The notes: generated by a model not told the origin, from the sequence alone. A stretch of DNA of 64,000 nucleotides from Sphingomonas crocodyli (GCF_004005865.1 NZ_SACN01000001.1:1550001-1614000), one strand, 5' to 3'; shown: positions 17,414 to 25,901, counted from the stretch's first letter. Program-made: numbers and translations.

Positions 17414-18979
17414 TTGGTTCGATCTGCAAATCGCAAAGGTTCACGCCGCGCAACGGGACAGAATGATCGCCTGATCCGGCTGGGAATCTTCATCCTGTGG
17501 CTCGCATTGGTCGCGGTGCAGATCGCGCATCATGCGGTGTGGCGGGACGAGGTGCGCGCGCTGTCCTTCGCGTTGCAGGGCGACGATGTGATCGCGATGT
17601 GGCGGGGCTTACGAGGCGATGCGCATCCGGTTTTGTGGCATCTGATGCTGCGCGGGGCCTATGCGCTGACCGGGCGGATGGAGGTGCTGCAGGGGCTGGC
17701 GCTGTTGGTCGCGAGCGGGGCGATGGCGCTGCTGTTGTGGCGCGCGCCCTTCCATTGGGCGATCATCGCGCTGTTCGCCTTCGGGCATGCGGCCTTCTTC
17801 GAATATGCGGTGATCGCGCGGAATTACGGTATCTCGATGCTGCTGCTGTTCGTGGTCGCGGCGCTGTGGCGATGGCGGGGGCGGGGCATCACGATCGGGC
17901 TGCCGCTGGCGCTGCTCGCCAATACCAACGTCCATTCGGCCTTCCTCGCCTGCCTGATCATGGGCGTATGGCTGTTCGATCGCGGGCGCGAGGCGGGCAG
18001 CGGGCGGGTGAAGGCGATCAATGCGGTGCTGGTCGCGCTGGGCGTGATCGCGGCGTTCCTGACCGTCTATCCGACCTTCAACGATGCGGTGACCGATGCG
18101 CAGCCGCCGCGCACTTTGATCGACCTCGCATGGGCCGTGGCGAATCCGGCGCCGTGGTTTGCGGAGATGATGCTGCGCCCGCCGACCAAGCTGCTCGCCC
18201 CACTGGGGATCGTGCCGGGCGCGTGGCTCGGCTGGGCGATGTCGGCGCTGATGTTTGTCAGCCTGTTGAGCTTCGTGCGGCGGCCGATGCTGCTACTCGC
18301 GGGGGCGCTTTCGCTGATCGGGCTGACCCTGCTGTTCTGCGGGGTCTATATCGGTTTTTATCGGCATGAGGCGCTGTGGATGCTGTTCATGCTCACGCTC
18401 GCGTGGATCGGCTGGGATGCGCGCGTGCGGCGGGGCGTGGTCGAAAAGGTCGGCTGGGGCGCATTCGCGATCATCCTCGCGCTGCAGGTGCCGAGCGGGA
18501 TCAAGGGCGTGGTCGAAGCCGTCACCGGCGCGCCGCCCTTCAGCCGCAGCCGGGAGGTCGCGCGCTTCATCAAGACGCGGCCGGTGCTGCACGATGCAAT
18601 CATCATGGGCGATCCCGATCACCTGATGGAGCCGCTGCCTTATTATCTCGACAATCCGATCTATCAGATGCGGCAGGGGCGGTTCGGCAAGATCGTGCCC
18701 TTCACCCGCAAGGCGCGCGGCGATCTCGCCCTCGACGATTTCGTGGCCGAGGCGCGGGCGCTGCAGAAGTCACAGGGGCGGCCCGTGCTGATCCTGATGC
18801 GTCACAAGCTGGACCCGGATGCGGCGGGCGAGGTGATCGAAGAAGGCTATGGCTGGACGATCGATCTGCGCCGCGATCAGGTCCGCCGCTTCCTGTCCGC
18901 AACGCGGCGCATCGCCAGCTTCCCACAGGCGAAGGGCGATGAATATTACGATGTCTATTGGGTGAAGGAGCGGGGGTAG
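17414..18979 (+). CDS. Polytopic membrane protein, possible GT-C glycosyltransferase
   Basis: A 521-residue protein with about nine to ten transmembrane helices and a soluble C-terminus from about residue 380. The early periplasmic loop HHAVWRDEVRALSFAL, with an acidic pair after the first helix, and the following GDAHPVLWHLML recall GT-C (ArnT/PMT-like) glycosyltransferases, which use an Asp-Glu there. I do not recognise a specific family. The start at 17414 is a TTG with no strong ribosome site, so the N-terminus is uncertain. Confidence 0.6.
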   Translation: MVRSANRKGSRRATGQNDRLIRLGIFILWLALVAVQIAHHAVWRDEVRALSFALQGDDVIAMWRGLRGDAHPVLWHLMLRGAYALTGRMEVLQGLALLVASGAMALLLWRAPFHWAIIALFAFGHAAFFEYAVIARNYGISMLLLFVVAALWRWRGRGITIGLPLALLANTNVHSAFLACLIMGVWLFDRGREAGSGRVKAINAVLVALGVIAAFLTVYPTFNDAVTDAQPPRTLIDLAWAVANPAPWFAEMMLRPPTKLLAPLGIVPGAWLGWAMSALMFVSLLSFVRRPMLLLAGALSLIGLTLLFCGVYIGFYRHEALWMLFMLTLAWIGWDARVRRGVVEKVGWGAFAIILALQVPSGIKGVVEAVTGAPPFSRSREVARFIKTRPVLHDAIIMGDPDHLMEPLPYYLDNPIYQMRQGRFGKIVPFTRKARGDLALDDFVAEARALQKSQGRPVLILMRHKLDPDAAGEVIEEGYGWTIDLRRDQVRRFLSATRRIASFPQAKGDEYYDVYWVKERG

Positions 18980-18992
18980 GCGCCCTACGCCT

Positions 18993-19102
18993 CGTCATTG
19001 CGAGGAGCCGCAGGCGACGAAGCAATCCAGGCCCGCACGCGAGAAGGCGCGCGACCTGCTCCAGTGCGGGCCTGGATTGCTTCGCTACGCTCGCAATGAC
19101 GA
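18993..19102. repeat. Intergenic inverted-repeat element, family A, copy 3
   Basis: A third copy of the 110-bp element (cgtcattgcgagg...ctcgcaatgacga) lies between the membrane-protein gene and converging def. Confidence 0.8.
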
Positions 19103-19115
19103 ATTAGAGGAAGGC

Positions 19116-19649
19116 TCAGGCCGCGCGGCGGTGTTTGCGGGCCTTGTCGAGCTTCTTGAGGACCATGTCGCGCTTCAGGCGCGAGAGGTGGTCGATGAAG
19201 AGAATGCCTTCGAGATGATCCATCTCGTGCTGCAGGCAGGTCGCGAGCATGCCTTCGATCTTCTCTTCGTGCTTCGCGCCATTCTCATCGAGCCAGCGGG
19301 CGTGGACGATCGCGGGGCGCTCGACCTCGGCATATTGATCGGGAACCGACAGGCAGCCCTCATTATAGACCGAGAAATCGTCCGACGGATCGAACAGTTC
19401 GGGGTTGATGAAGACCAGAGGCTTGCGGATCGGCTTGCCCTCCGCATCTTCCTCTTCCTGCAGGTCGATCACCAGCACGCGCTTGGGCTCGCCGATCTGG
19501 ATCGCGGCCAGGCCGATGCCCGGCGCATCGTACATCGTTTCGAACATATCGCCGATCAGCACGCGCAGATCGTCGTCGACCGTCTCGACCGGGGTCGAAA
19601 TGGTGCGCAGACGCGCGTCGGGCGCTTCAAGGATCGGACGGATAGCCAT
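19116..19649 (-). CDS. def: Peptide deformylase
   Basis: A 177-residue metalloenzyme that removes the formyl group from new proteins. All three family motifs are present: GIGLAA (44-49), EGCLS with metal ligand Cys99, and QHEMDHL with His141 and His145. It sits near recR and fmt-truA, and Fmt performs the opposite formylation step. Confidence 0.95.
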   Translation of the reverse strand: MAIRPILEAPDARLRTISTPVETVDDDLRVLIGDMFETMYDAPGIGLAAIQIGEPKRVLVIDLQEEEDAEGKPIRKPLVFINPELFDPSDDFSVYNEGCLSVPDQYAEVERPAIVHARWLDENGAKHEEKIEGMLATCLQHEMDHLEGILFIDHLSRLKRDMVLKKLDKARKHRRAA

Positions 19650-19687
19650 GCCGCTCAGCTAGGTATTGCGGGGCGAATCGTCAAGTT

Positions 19688-19808
19688 ATCCTCCCCGGTG
19701 CGGGGAGGGGGACCGGCGCAGCCGGTGGAGGGGGCGGGAGGCACGCGTTGCGCTTGTGGCCAGCCCCCTCCGTCGCCTTCGGCGCCACCTCCCCGTACCG
19801 GGGAGGAT
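19688..19808. repeat. Intergenic inverted repeat, family D, copy 1
   Basis: The outer arms atcctccccggtgcggggagg... / ...cctccccgtaccggggaggat hold internal inverted parts around ggtggaggggg and cccctccgtcgcc. The other copy is at 22095-22214. It ends at the recR stop codon. Confidence 0.85.
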
Positions 19809-19809
19809 T

Positions 19810-20406
19810 TTATGTGACCGGGCGCCGCGCCCTGAGCGCCTGCGCGAGCGTGCCTTCATCGAGATAGTCGAGTTCGCCACCCACGGGCACGCCATGCGCA
19901 AGCTGCGTCAGGCGCACCGGCAAGGCTTCAAGCCGATCGGCGACATAATGCGCGGTTGTCTGCCCTTCGAGGGTCGCGTTGGTGGCGAGGACGACCTCGT
20001 CGATGCCGCCCGCCGCGACGCGAGACACGAGCGCGTCGATCGACAGATCCTCGGGCCGCACGCCTTCGAGCGCGGAAAGTCGCCCGCCCAGCACATGATA
20101 GCGGCCGGGGAACAGGCGCGATCGATCGAGCGCCCACAGATCGGCCACCTCCTCGACCACGCACAGCATCCGGGTGTCGCGGCGCGGATCGGCGCAGATC
20201 GCGCAAGGGTCGCTGGTGTCGACATTGCCGCAGGTCGAGCAGCTCGTCAGCCGTTCGTTCACGCGTTCGAGCGCATGGAGCAACGGGGTGAGCGCCGCTT
20301 CGCGCTTCTTGAGCAGGTGGAGCACCGCGCGGCGGGCCGAACGCGGCCCAAGGCCGGGGAGCCGCGCCAGCGCCTGCGTCAGGGCTTCGATCTCGGGAGA
20401 TGCCAT
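19810..20406 (-). CDS. recR: Recombination protein RecR
   Basis: A 198-residue DNA-repair protein of the RecFOR pathway. A helix-hairpin-helix ([20 protein letters not shown]) is followed by a Cys4 zinc finger ([17 protein letters not shown]) and a Toprim domain ([14 protein letters not shown]). The end has the Walker-B-like [12 protein letters not shown]. The start at 20406 removes an eight-residue unlikely extension. Confidence 0.94.
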   Translation of the reverse strand: MASPEIEALTQALARLPGLGPRSARRAVLHLLKKREAALTPLLHALERVNERLTSCSTCGNVDTSDPCAICADPRRDTRMLCVVEEVADLWALDRSRLFPGRYHVLGGRLSALEGVRPEDLSIDALVSRVAAGGIDEVVLATNATLEGQTTAHYVADRLEALPVRLTQLAHGVPVGGELDYLDEGTLAQALRARRPVT

Positions 20407-20459
20407 GCGGATAGCGATATGGGCTTGCATATGGGGCGTGCAAGCGTTTCAGAAGCGCG

Positions 20460-21365
20460 ATGCGTATCGCCTTCATGGGAACCCCCGATTTCGCCGTGCC
20501 GACGCTCGACGCGCTGGTCGCCGCCGGGCACGACATCGTCGCCGTCTATTGCCAGCCGCCGCGGCCCGCGGGGCGGGGCAAGGGGTTGCGCGCTTCGCCG
20601 GTGCAGGCGCGGGCCGAGGCGCTGGGGCTGCCGGTCCGCTATCCGGTGACGTTGCGCGATGCGGACGAGCAGGCGGCGTTTGCGGCGCTCGATCTTGATG
20701 TCGCGGTGGTGGCGGCCTACGGCCTGATCCTGCCGATGCCGATCCTGGAGGCGCCGCGCCTGGGCTGCCTGAACGTCCACGGATCGCTGCTGCCGCGCTG
20801 GCGCGGGGCGGCGCCGGTGCAGCGTGCGATCCTGGCGGGGGATAAGACGACGGGCGTCATCATCATGCAGATGGAGAAAGGGCTCGATACCGGCCCGATG
20901 CTCGCGACCTTCGAAACGCCGATCGACGGGAAGACGGCGGGCGACCTCACCACCGAACTGGCCGAGGGCGGGGCAAAGCTGATGGTCGAAGTGCTGGCCG
21001 ACATCGCGGCTTTTCCGCCGGTCGTGCAGCCCGAGGAGGGCGTCACCTATGCTGCGAAGATCGACAAGGCCGAGAGCCGGATCGATTTCACCCAGCCTGC
21101 CGCGCAGGTCGAGCGGCAGATTCGCGCGTTCAACCCGGCGCCCGGCGCATTCTTCGAACTGAACGGTGAACGCATCCGCATCCATGCCGCGACGATCGAA
21201 GCCGGGGAGGGTGCGCCCGGCACGGTCATCGACGACGCATTGCTGATCGCCTGCGGTGAGGGCGCGATTCGGCCGAGCCGCGTCCAGCGCGCGGGCAAGG
21301 CGGCGATGGGCACCGACGAATTGCTGCGCGGCTTTTCGATTCCCGTCGGCACATCGATCGCATGA
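20460..21365 (+). CDS. fmt: Methionyl-tRNA formyltransferase
   Basis: A 301-residue enzyme that formylates initiator Met-tRNA. It starts [19 protein letters not shown] and has the formyltransferase signature with catalytic Asn/His ([16 protein letters not shown]) and a C-terminal OB-like domain. It overlaps truA by four bases (ATGA), so the two are translationally coupled. Confidence 0.95.
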   Translation: MRIAFMGTPDFAVPTLDALVAAGHDIVAVYCQPPRPAGRGKGLRASPVQARAEALGLPVRYPVTLRDADEQAAFAALDLDVAVVAAYGLILPMPILEAPRLGCLNVHGSLLPRWRGAAPVQRAILAGDKTTGVIIMQMEKGLDTGPMLATFETPIDGKTAGDLTTELAEGGAKLMVEVLADIAAFPPVVQPEEGVTYAAKIDKAESRIDFTQPAAQVERQIRAFNPAPGAFFELNGERIRIHAATIEAGEGAPGTVIDDALLIACGEGAIRPSRVQRAGKAAMGTDELLRGFSIPVGTSIA

Positions 21366-22150
21366 CGCGCTTCCGCCTGACGGTCGAATTCGACGGGCGG
21401 CCGTTCATGGGTTGGCAGCGGCAGGCGCACGGCCCCAGCGTCCAGCAGGCGATCGAGGATGCGGTGGCGAGCGTGACGGGGGAGGATGTCGTCCTGCACG
21501 CCGCCGGGCGCACCGATGCGGGCGTCCATGCCCGCGCGATGACGGCGCATGTCGATGTCGCGAAGGATATCACGCCGTTCCGGCTGATGGAGGCGATCAA
21601 CGCGCGCATCCGCCCCGCGCCGGTCGCGATTCTGGAATGTGCGGTCGTGCCCGACGACTGGCATGCCCGCTTCTCCTGCCTTGGGCGGCGCTACATTTAT
21701 CGGATCGTCAATCGTCGCGCGCCGCTGACGTTCGAGCATGGGCTGGCGTGGCGGGTGGCGAACGAACTCGATGCGGGCGCGATGCATGAGGCCGCACAGC
21801 GGCTCGTGGGCCTGCACGATTTCACCACCTTCCGATCGGCGCACTGCCAGTCCGAAAGCCCGGTGAAGACGCTCGACCGGCTCGACGTGCGGCGCATCGG
21901 TGACGTGATCGAGATCGAGGCGGCGGCGCGATCGTTTCTGCACCATCAGGTGCGATCGATGGTGGGGTGCCTGATGCTGGTCGGGCAAGGGCGCTGGAGT
22001 GCGGACGATGTGTCCGACGCCCTGGAGGCCGCCGATCGTGCGGAATTGGGCCTCAACGCGCCGCCGGACGGGCTGTATTTTGTCGAGGCCAAATATCCTC
22101 CCCGGAACGGGGAGGGGGACCGCGAAGCGGTGGAGGGGGCGGGAGGCTAG
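21362..22150 (+). CDS. truA: tRNA pseudouridine(38-40) synthase
   Basis: A 262-residue enzyme that makes pseudouridine in the anticodon arm of tRNAs. The catalytic Asp52 is in GRTDAGVHA, and RRYIYRI and [11 protein letters not shown] are also present. The family body ends about residue 243 ([10 protein letters not shown]). The last part ([15 protein letters not shown]) is read from a family D intergenic repeat that has replaced the original end of the gene. Confidence 0.94.
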   Translation: MTRFRLTVEFDGRPFMGWQRQAHGPSVQQAIEDAVASVTGEDVVLHAAGRTDAGVHARAMTAHVDVAKDITPFRLMEAINARIRPAPVAILECAVVPDDWHARFSCLGRRYIYRIVNRRAPLTFEHGLAWRVANELDAGAMHEAAQRLVGLHDFTTFRSAHCQSESPVKTLDRLDVRRIGDVIEIEAAARSFLHHQVRSMVGCLMLVGQGRWSADDVSDALEAADRAELGLNAPPDGLYFVEAKYPPRNGEGDREAVEGAGG

Positions 22151-22214
22151 GCGCGGCGCCTGGGGCCAGCCCCCTCCGTCGCCTTCGGCGCCACCTCCCC
22201 GTGCCGGGGAGGAT
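22095..22214. repeat. Intergenic inverted repeat, family D, copy 2, overlapping truA
   Basis: The same element as at 19688-19808. Its left arm supplies the last 18 or so codons and the stop of truA; the right arm is downstream. Confidence 0.85.
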
Positions 22215-22221
22215 TTAAATA

Positions 22222-22258
22222 GAAAACGGGCGCCCCTTCCGGAGAAGGAGCGCCCGCT
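22222..22258 (-). terminator. Terminator of the small lipoprotein gene
   Basis: On the minus strand the stem gcgggcgctccttc / ggaaggggcgcccgt ends in tttct, about 40 bases after the lipoprotein stop. Confidence 0.7.
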
Positions 22259-22295
22259 GAAGTTCTTCAGAACGACCCCGTGCGGGGCCGAACGA

Positions 22296-22529
22296 TTACT
22301 TCTTCGCCGCTTCGGCGTCCGCAGCGTTCTCGACCGCGTCAGCCGCGTTCTCGAGGCTGCTCTCGACCGCCTCGTTCGAGGTGGCGTCAGCGGCGTTCTC
22401 AAGCGCGTCGGCGGTGTTTTCCAGCGCGGCGACGTTGTTGTCGATGGCGTTCTCGGCAGGCGTCTGCTTGCTGCAGGCGGCGAGCGCGATCAGGCCAGCA
22501 GCGGCGACGACAAAGCTCAGCTTCTTCAT
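22296..22529 (-). CDS. Small Ala-rich lipoprotein
   Basis: A 77-residue protein with a lipobox signal (MKKLSFVVAAAGLIALAACS; Cys about 19). It is followed by a near-repetitive helical tail of the NAADALENAADA type (ENTADALENAADATSNEAVESSLENAADAVENAADAEAAKK). Such small repeat-rich lipoproteins are common in sphingomonads; function unknown. It has its own terminator. Confidence 0.75.
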   Translation of the reverse strand: MKKLSFVVAAAGLIALAACSKQTPAENAIDNNVAALENTADALENAADATSNEAVESSLENAADAVENAADAEAAKK

Positions 22530-22721
22530 TCGAGCAGCTCCCATAGCATTCTTATAAGGTTCGGCTCGAATGCCGACCCAGCGGGTGACATACCGTGCCC
22601 CAAATCCGCGTCAATGCGAAAAGTGAATGATCCTAGAATGTAACGACCCCTTGGCACTCACGCGGACTCACCGCAAACGCCCGTTTTCCGCCAAGGTTCC
22701 GAAGAATTTTGTGCGCTGCAA

Positions 22722-23153
22722 CTATTGCGCGGCGATTTCGTCGACCGGCAGCTTTTCGGCCAGCGACATGCGATCGAGGATATTGGCGGTTTCGTCACGC
22801 ACGGCCAGCATCGCGGCGCGCAGGCGGCATTCCGCCTCGCTGATGCAATTGTCGCACGGCGTATAAGCCAGCCGCGCGGCGCACGGGACGAGCGCGAGCG
22901 AGCCGCGTGTGGCGCGCACGATATCGCCATAGGTGATCTGATCGGGCGATCGGGCGAGCCAGTAGCCGCCTTCCTTGCCGCGCATCGTTTCGACGAAACC
23001 CGCGCGCTTCATCTCCGACAGGATCACCGTCAGGAACTTGGACGGAATATTCTGGGTTTCGGCGATCTCGGTCAATTGGACCGGGCCTTCGCCAAAGCGG
23101 TCGCCCAGATGGAGCAACGCGCGGATCGCATATCGGGTACGTTGAGACAGCAC
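22722..23153 (-). CDS. Rrf2-family transcriptional regulator (IscR-like)
   Basis: A 143-residue winged-helix regulator. The N-terminus VLSQRTRYAIRALLHLG and recognition segment IPSKFLTVILSEMKRAGFVETMRGKEGGYWLAR are typical of Rrf2. Cys residues at about 91, 100, 103 and 109 (CDNCISEAEC) could hold an Fe-S cluster as in IscR/NsrR. The start is a GTG at 23153. It is the last chromosomal protein gene before the prophage; its targets are not visible here. Confidence 0.85.
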   Translation of the reverse strand: MLSQRTRYAIRALLHLGDRFGEGPVQLTEIAETQNIPSKFLTVILSEMKRAGFVETMRGKEGGYWLARSPDQITYGDIVRATRGSLALVPCAARLAYTPCDNCISEAECRLRAAMLAVRDETANILDRMSLAEKLPVDEIAAQ

Positions 23154-23204
23154 GCGTCGCTTTAGGCGCCAAGGCGCCCCGATTGCAAGCCAGACGGTAG
23201 AGAA

Positions 23205-23256
23205 TGGGGCGACCGACGGGGATTGAACCCGCAACCTCCGGTACCACAAACCGGTG
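23205..23256 (-). pseudogene. 3' half of a tRNA-His gene (prophage attL)
   Basis: The minus strand carries the anticodon arm ccggt-ttGTGgt-accgg, the T arm gcggg-ttcaatc-cccgt and the end cggtcgcCCCA, with C73 as in tRNA-His. The 5' half (acceptor 5' strand and D arm) is missing: upstream of the anticodon stem the sequence becomes unrelated. This is what is left when a phage integrates inside the gene and restores the intact copy at its other end. The common core probably begins within caccgg. Confidence 0.8.
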
Positions 23257-23455
23257 AGCCTGTGCCAAACATGCCAGTTTTAGTGGCATATGCTTTTCGT
23301 CCGTTCCCGCCTTGTCTCGCCATGTTCCTGAAATGTCCGGTTCATCTGTTCGGAGTGAACGGGGGAGCACTGGTATGATCTCTGCCCAGAAATCGTGCTT
23401 GACCGACTCCAATGAAATGTTCCACATTTGTTCCCATGTAGCCAAGGAGGCTCCC

Positions 23456-23716
23456 ATGAGCAGCAACGGACTTATCCCCGGCGTCGAGCCGATCAGTGAC
23501 GACCTGCGCCCGGTCTATGACTATCAGGTGATCGAGAACTATAGCGGCGACGGACATGCGCTGTTTCGCGGTCGCGGTCATGCGGCGTTCGGCCGCCGGA
23601 TCGATGGCGTGTTCTACGAAATCACGGACACGGATCGGATCCCGCTTGATTGGGAGCCGGTGATGTTTGCCCCAATCGCAGATGAGGACGTGGGCGCGTT
23701 CCTTTTCGGGCTATGA
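23456..23716 (+). CDS. Orphan small protein, first gene of the left-end cassette
   Basis: An 86-residue acidic protein (MSSNGLIPGVEPISDDLRPVYDYQVIENY...). A strong AAGGAGG site lies five bases before the ATG. No family recognised. Its stop overlaps the next start (ATGA), beginning a chain of four coupled plus-strand genes next to attL, which is a common place for lysogenic-conversion genes. A TATGAT -10-like box is at 23374, without a clear -35. Confidence 0.65.
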   Translation: MSSNGLIPGVEPISDDLRPVYDYQVIENYSGDGHALFRGRGHAAFGRRIDGVFYEITDTDRIPLDWEPVMFAPIADEDVGAFLFGL

Positions 23717-23910
23717 GCGGGCGCTGCCTTCTCTGCACCACGAACGACCGCGAAGCCCTCGTCGATCAGCTGGCCACGAAGATGTGGGACTATGCTCGGC
23801 GGGGCACGATGGACGATGCGCCATTCGCCGACGCTGGCGCCCACTGGAATCACATCTTTCGTCAGTATGCCCGAGCGTTTGTCGACATTGCTAGGGCCGG
23901 CAATGGATGA
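23713..23910 (+). CDS. Orphan small protein with CxxC, second gene of the left-end cassette
   Basis: A 65-residue protein with an N-terminal Cys pair (CLLC, residues 5-8) and a helical remainder (DQLATKMWDYARRG...WNHIFRQYARAFVDIARAG). It overlaps the previous gene by four bases and the next by eight. Function unknown. Confidence 0.6.
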   Translation: MSGRCLLCTTNDREALVDQLATKMWDYARRGTMDDAPFADAGAHWNHIFRQYARAFVDIARAGNG

Positions 23911-24145
23911 AGCGATTGCGGTGCTCCAGGCGGCCGTCGATCGCGCGAAAGCTGGGCAACAGGATGGCGCCGACGTTCGCCTGGCGCTGCGCGTCCTGCG
24001 ACTGTTCGGCATTCCCCAGAGCGACCTTCGCTACTTCTGGGATGCGTGCACGACGGAGCATGAGATTGGCCGATCCCAGAATATGTCCGCGGCGATGAGG
24101 CGTATCGAGCGCGTGCGCAAAGGCTTGCCGGTGGAGCGATCATGA
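23903..24145 (+). CDS. Orphan small helical protein, third gene of the left-end cassette
   Basis: An 80-residue helical, charged protein (MDEAIAVLQAAVDRAKAGQQDG...RRIERVRKGLPVERS). The ATG at 23903 lies inside the end of the previous gene, indicating coupled translation. No family recognised. Confidence 0.55.
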   Translation: MDEAIAVLQAAVDRAKAGQQDGADVRLALRVLRLFGIPQSDLRYFWDACTTEHEIGRSQNMSAAMRRIERVRKGLPVERS

Positions 24146-24369
24146 TCATCACGACCGAGGCCGACAAGGAATGGACGGTCGAACTGGCATCGCACAAGCG
24201 CGGGTGGTGGGCGGCCGGCTATATCTATCGAGGTAAGTTAGGGACGCATCAGGGGCAGTTTGTACCCGTCCATCACTGCCCCACCGTTGAAGGGGCTCGC
24301 GCATACGCTCAAGCTATGCTGGGCGGGCTGTCCCGCTTCGAAGCGCGGGACGTAGCGCAGACGGCTTAG
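24142..24369 (+). CDS. Orphan small protein, fourth gene of the left-end cassette
   Basis: A 75-residue, probably beta-rich protein (MIITTEADKEWTVELASHKRGWWAAGYIYRGK...) with a helical end (TVEGARAYAQAMLGGLSRFEARDVAQ). It starts in an ATGA overlap and ends tail-to-tail (overlapping by four bases) with the last gene of the lysis block. Function unknown. Confidence 0.6.
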   Translation: MIITTEADKEWTVELASHKRGWWAAGYIYRGKLGTHQGQFVPVHHCPTVEGARAYAQAMLGGLSRFEARDVAQTA

Positions 24370-24491
24370 CCCCCGTCCCGCTCGCGATCTTCGCGCTCCC
24401 GGCGCTTGCGCTCGCGACGTTCGGCAAGCGCGTCGATCACGACAGGAGCCGCGGCCTTGGCGATCTTGCCAAGAAGCTTGCCGATGTTCAT
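24366..24491 (-). CDS. Very small basic protein, last gene of the lysis block
   Basis: A 41-residue protein: a short hydrophobic-helical start (MNIGKLLGKIAKAAAPVVID) and a strongly charged tail (ERRERKRREREDRERDGG). Its ATG overlaps the stop of the holin-like gene (ATGA), which supports real translation. It may assist lysis or be a small membrane-active peptide; nothing more can be said. Confidence 0.55.
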   Translation of the reverse strand: MNIGKLLGKIAKAAAPVVIDALAERRERKRREREDRERDGG

Positions 24492-24766
24492 TTGGCCTCC
24501 GGGTCAGAAATAGGTGGGGACGCCTTCGCCTGCTGCTCGACAAGGGACGCATTCCGCTCGGCCAATTCGCCGCCGCCCTTGGTTGCGGCATACGCCCACG
24601 CCACCACGTCCTTGATGAAAGCGCCGACGATCAGGGTGGCGACGGTCTTGAAATATTCGTCCTGACGCAGTTCGGGGAGCGCGGCGAGCATGACCAACAC
24701 CATGACGACCAGCGCATAGACGCCGATACCGATCCATCCTCGGGCGTCAGGGCGGGGCAGGGTCAC
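24488..24766 (-). CDS. Holin-like membrane protein
   Basis: A 92-residue protein with two hydrophobic helices (about residues 11-31 and 40-62) and a charged C-terminal tail (ELAERNASLVEQQAKAS). It directly follows the endolysin gene with a GTGA overlap (GTG start). Size, topology and position fit a holin that opens the inner membrane for the endolysin, though the family is not certain. Confidence 0.65.
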   Translation of the reverse strand: MTLPRPDARGWIGIGVYALVVMVLVMLAALPELRQDEYFKTVATLIVGAFIKDVVAWAYAATKGGGELAERNASLVEQQAKASPPISDPEAK

Positions 24767-25431
24767 GACAGGACCCCCATCGCTTTCGCATAGAGCGACT
24801 TCACATGATCGAGGCCGATAGATCCGCCGTTCGTAATCTTGCGCGCGCCAGCCAAATCCCCGACATCAACGCGATCCATGACCTTGCCGAGTTGATAGAA
24901 CTCCAAGGCGATCAGGAGCGACAGGGCGGGGATGGCGGCCGCTTCCGGGTTCGTGTCGAGGCCAAGCCCAAGGCGCCGGTCGTAGCGGACATAGTTGTCC
25001 TTGCCGGTAAGCTGCAGCATGCCACGGCCACGATACTTCCAACCGTCGCCGGGGGCGTCATTGCCCATCCGCCCGCCATAGGCTTTCTCTGCGATCTGCT
25101 CGGGCTTTCGGGCATAGAGTGGAGCGCTGGCAGGGGTGAAGCGCGAGGGCCAGGTGCGGACCAGAGCCTCCGCCGAATAGTTCAGGTTCTCGTCAAAACG
25201 GGTGAAACTGCCGGTTTCGTTCGCCGTCTCAGCCAGCAACCAGGCGAGCCGCTGGGGCTTGTCCATGCCGTAGGTGGGCAGATGGACGGCTGCGGAGTTG
25301 CCGATAGAGCGCAGGACGTCATCCGGCGCGCGGCCTGCCATGAAGGCAAATAGGGCAGTGTAGGTGTTGCGCCCGTCGATCCCGTCAGGGGTAAGGCCAA
25401 GGCGCTTCTGGATAGGCCGCCAGTCTATCAT
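24763..25431 (-). CDS. Endolysin, GH19 chitinase/lysozyme family
   Basis: A 222-residue cell-wall hydrolase. The GH19 core has the two catalytic Glu region AETANETGSFTRFDENLNYS (about residues 68-86). The substrate-groove stretch YGGRMGNDAPGDGWKYRGRGMLQLTGKDNY follows. The first 30 residues (IQKRLGLTPDGIDGRNTYTAL) resemble a short peptidoglycan-binding repeat. It has no signal peptide, so it depends on the holin. It overlaps neighbours on both sides by 1-4 bases. Confidence 0.9.
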   Translation of the reverse strand: MIDWRPIQKRLGLTPDGIDGRNTYTALFAFMAGRAPDDVLRSIGNSAAVHLPTYGMDKPQRLAWLLAETANETGSFTRFDENLNYSAEALVRTWPSRFTPASAPLYARKPEQIAEKAYGGRMGNDAPGDGWKYRGRGMLQLTGKDNYVRYDRRLGLGLDTNPEAAAIPALSLLIALEFYQLGKVMDRVDVGDLAGARKITNGGSIGLDHVKSLYAKAMGVLS

Positions 25432-25769
25432 CAGAAGCCACCTGCGAGCTTGGCGACTGCGACCACGCCGCCAGCGCCGATAAAGCCGATCAGCGCCCAC
25501 AGCGCTTTCATCACGCCCATTGCGCCCTTGCGCTGCTCGCGATCGCTTTCCAGCGCGTTCAATCGGGCCTCGTGCGCTACGAGCTTTTCAGGGATGCCAG
25601 CCATCACCAGCGGTGTGACCTCGTTCGCAATCGCATGAACACGGTCCCTAAGTCGGATCGTCTCCTCGGCAGCATGGTCCATCTTGTCGACGAGGCGGTC
25701 GATCTTGCCTTCAAGACGCACGAACCCCGCCTCTATATTGCCGGGGAAAGATGAGACCTGCTCAGACAC
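25431..25769 (-). CDS. Coiled-coil protein with C-terminal membrane helix (XhlA-like)
   Basis: A 112-residue protein. The N-terminal two thirds form an amphipathic coiled coil (RLEGKIDRLVDKMDHAAEETIRLRDRV...EARLNALESDREQRK), followed by one membrane helix (ALWALIGFIGAGGVVAVAKLAG). This resembles XhlA/haemolysin-type lysis accessory proteins. It is the first gene of the lysis block and starts with GTG. A 15-codon open frame (25771-25818) ends one base before its start. Confidence 0.6.
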   Translation of the reverse strand: MSEQVSSFPGNIEAGFVRLEGKIDRLVDKMDHAAEETIRLRDRVHAIANEVTPLVMAGIPEKLVAHEARLNALESDREQRKGAMGVMKALWALIGFIGAGGVVAVAKLAGGF

Positions 25770-25867
25770 GTCAGCAGCACGCCGCGCTTCGGGTCCGCTG
25801 GGGCTGAAAGTAGAGCATCGGCGATCCCTCTAGGTTTCGCCGAGGCTATGTCCTTGATGCCGCGTCA

Positions 25868-25880
25868 GTTACCGCCGTCA
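25868..25880 (-). promoter_or_regulatory. 13-bp late element TGACGGCGGTAAC, copy 1
   Basis: An exact 13/13 copy, upstream of the lysis block. It lies 98 bases before the GTG of the coiled-coil lysis protein and 49 bases before a 15-codon leader frame (MLYFQPQRTRSAACC). Confidence 0.7.
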
Positions 25881-25901
25881 GCTGGCAGGCGGTCCGTCAT
25901 G

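Noticed and set aside
23205..23290. Complete tRNA-His gene
   Set aside because: The 5' half (acceptor strand and D arm) is not present upstream of the anticodon stem.
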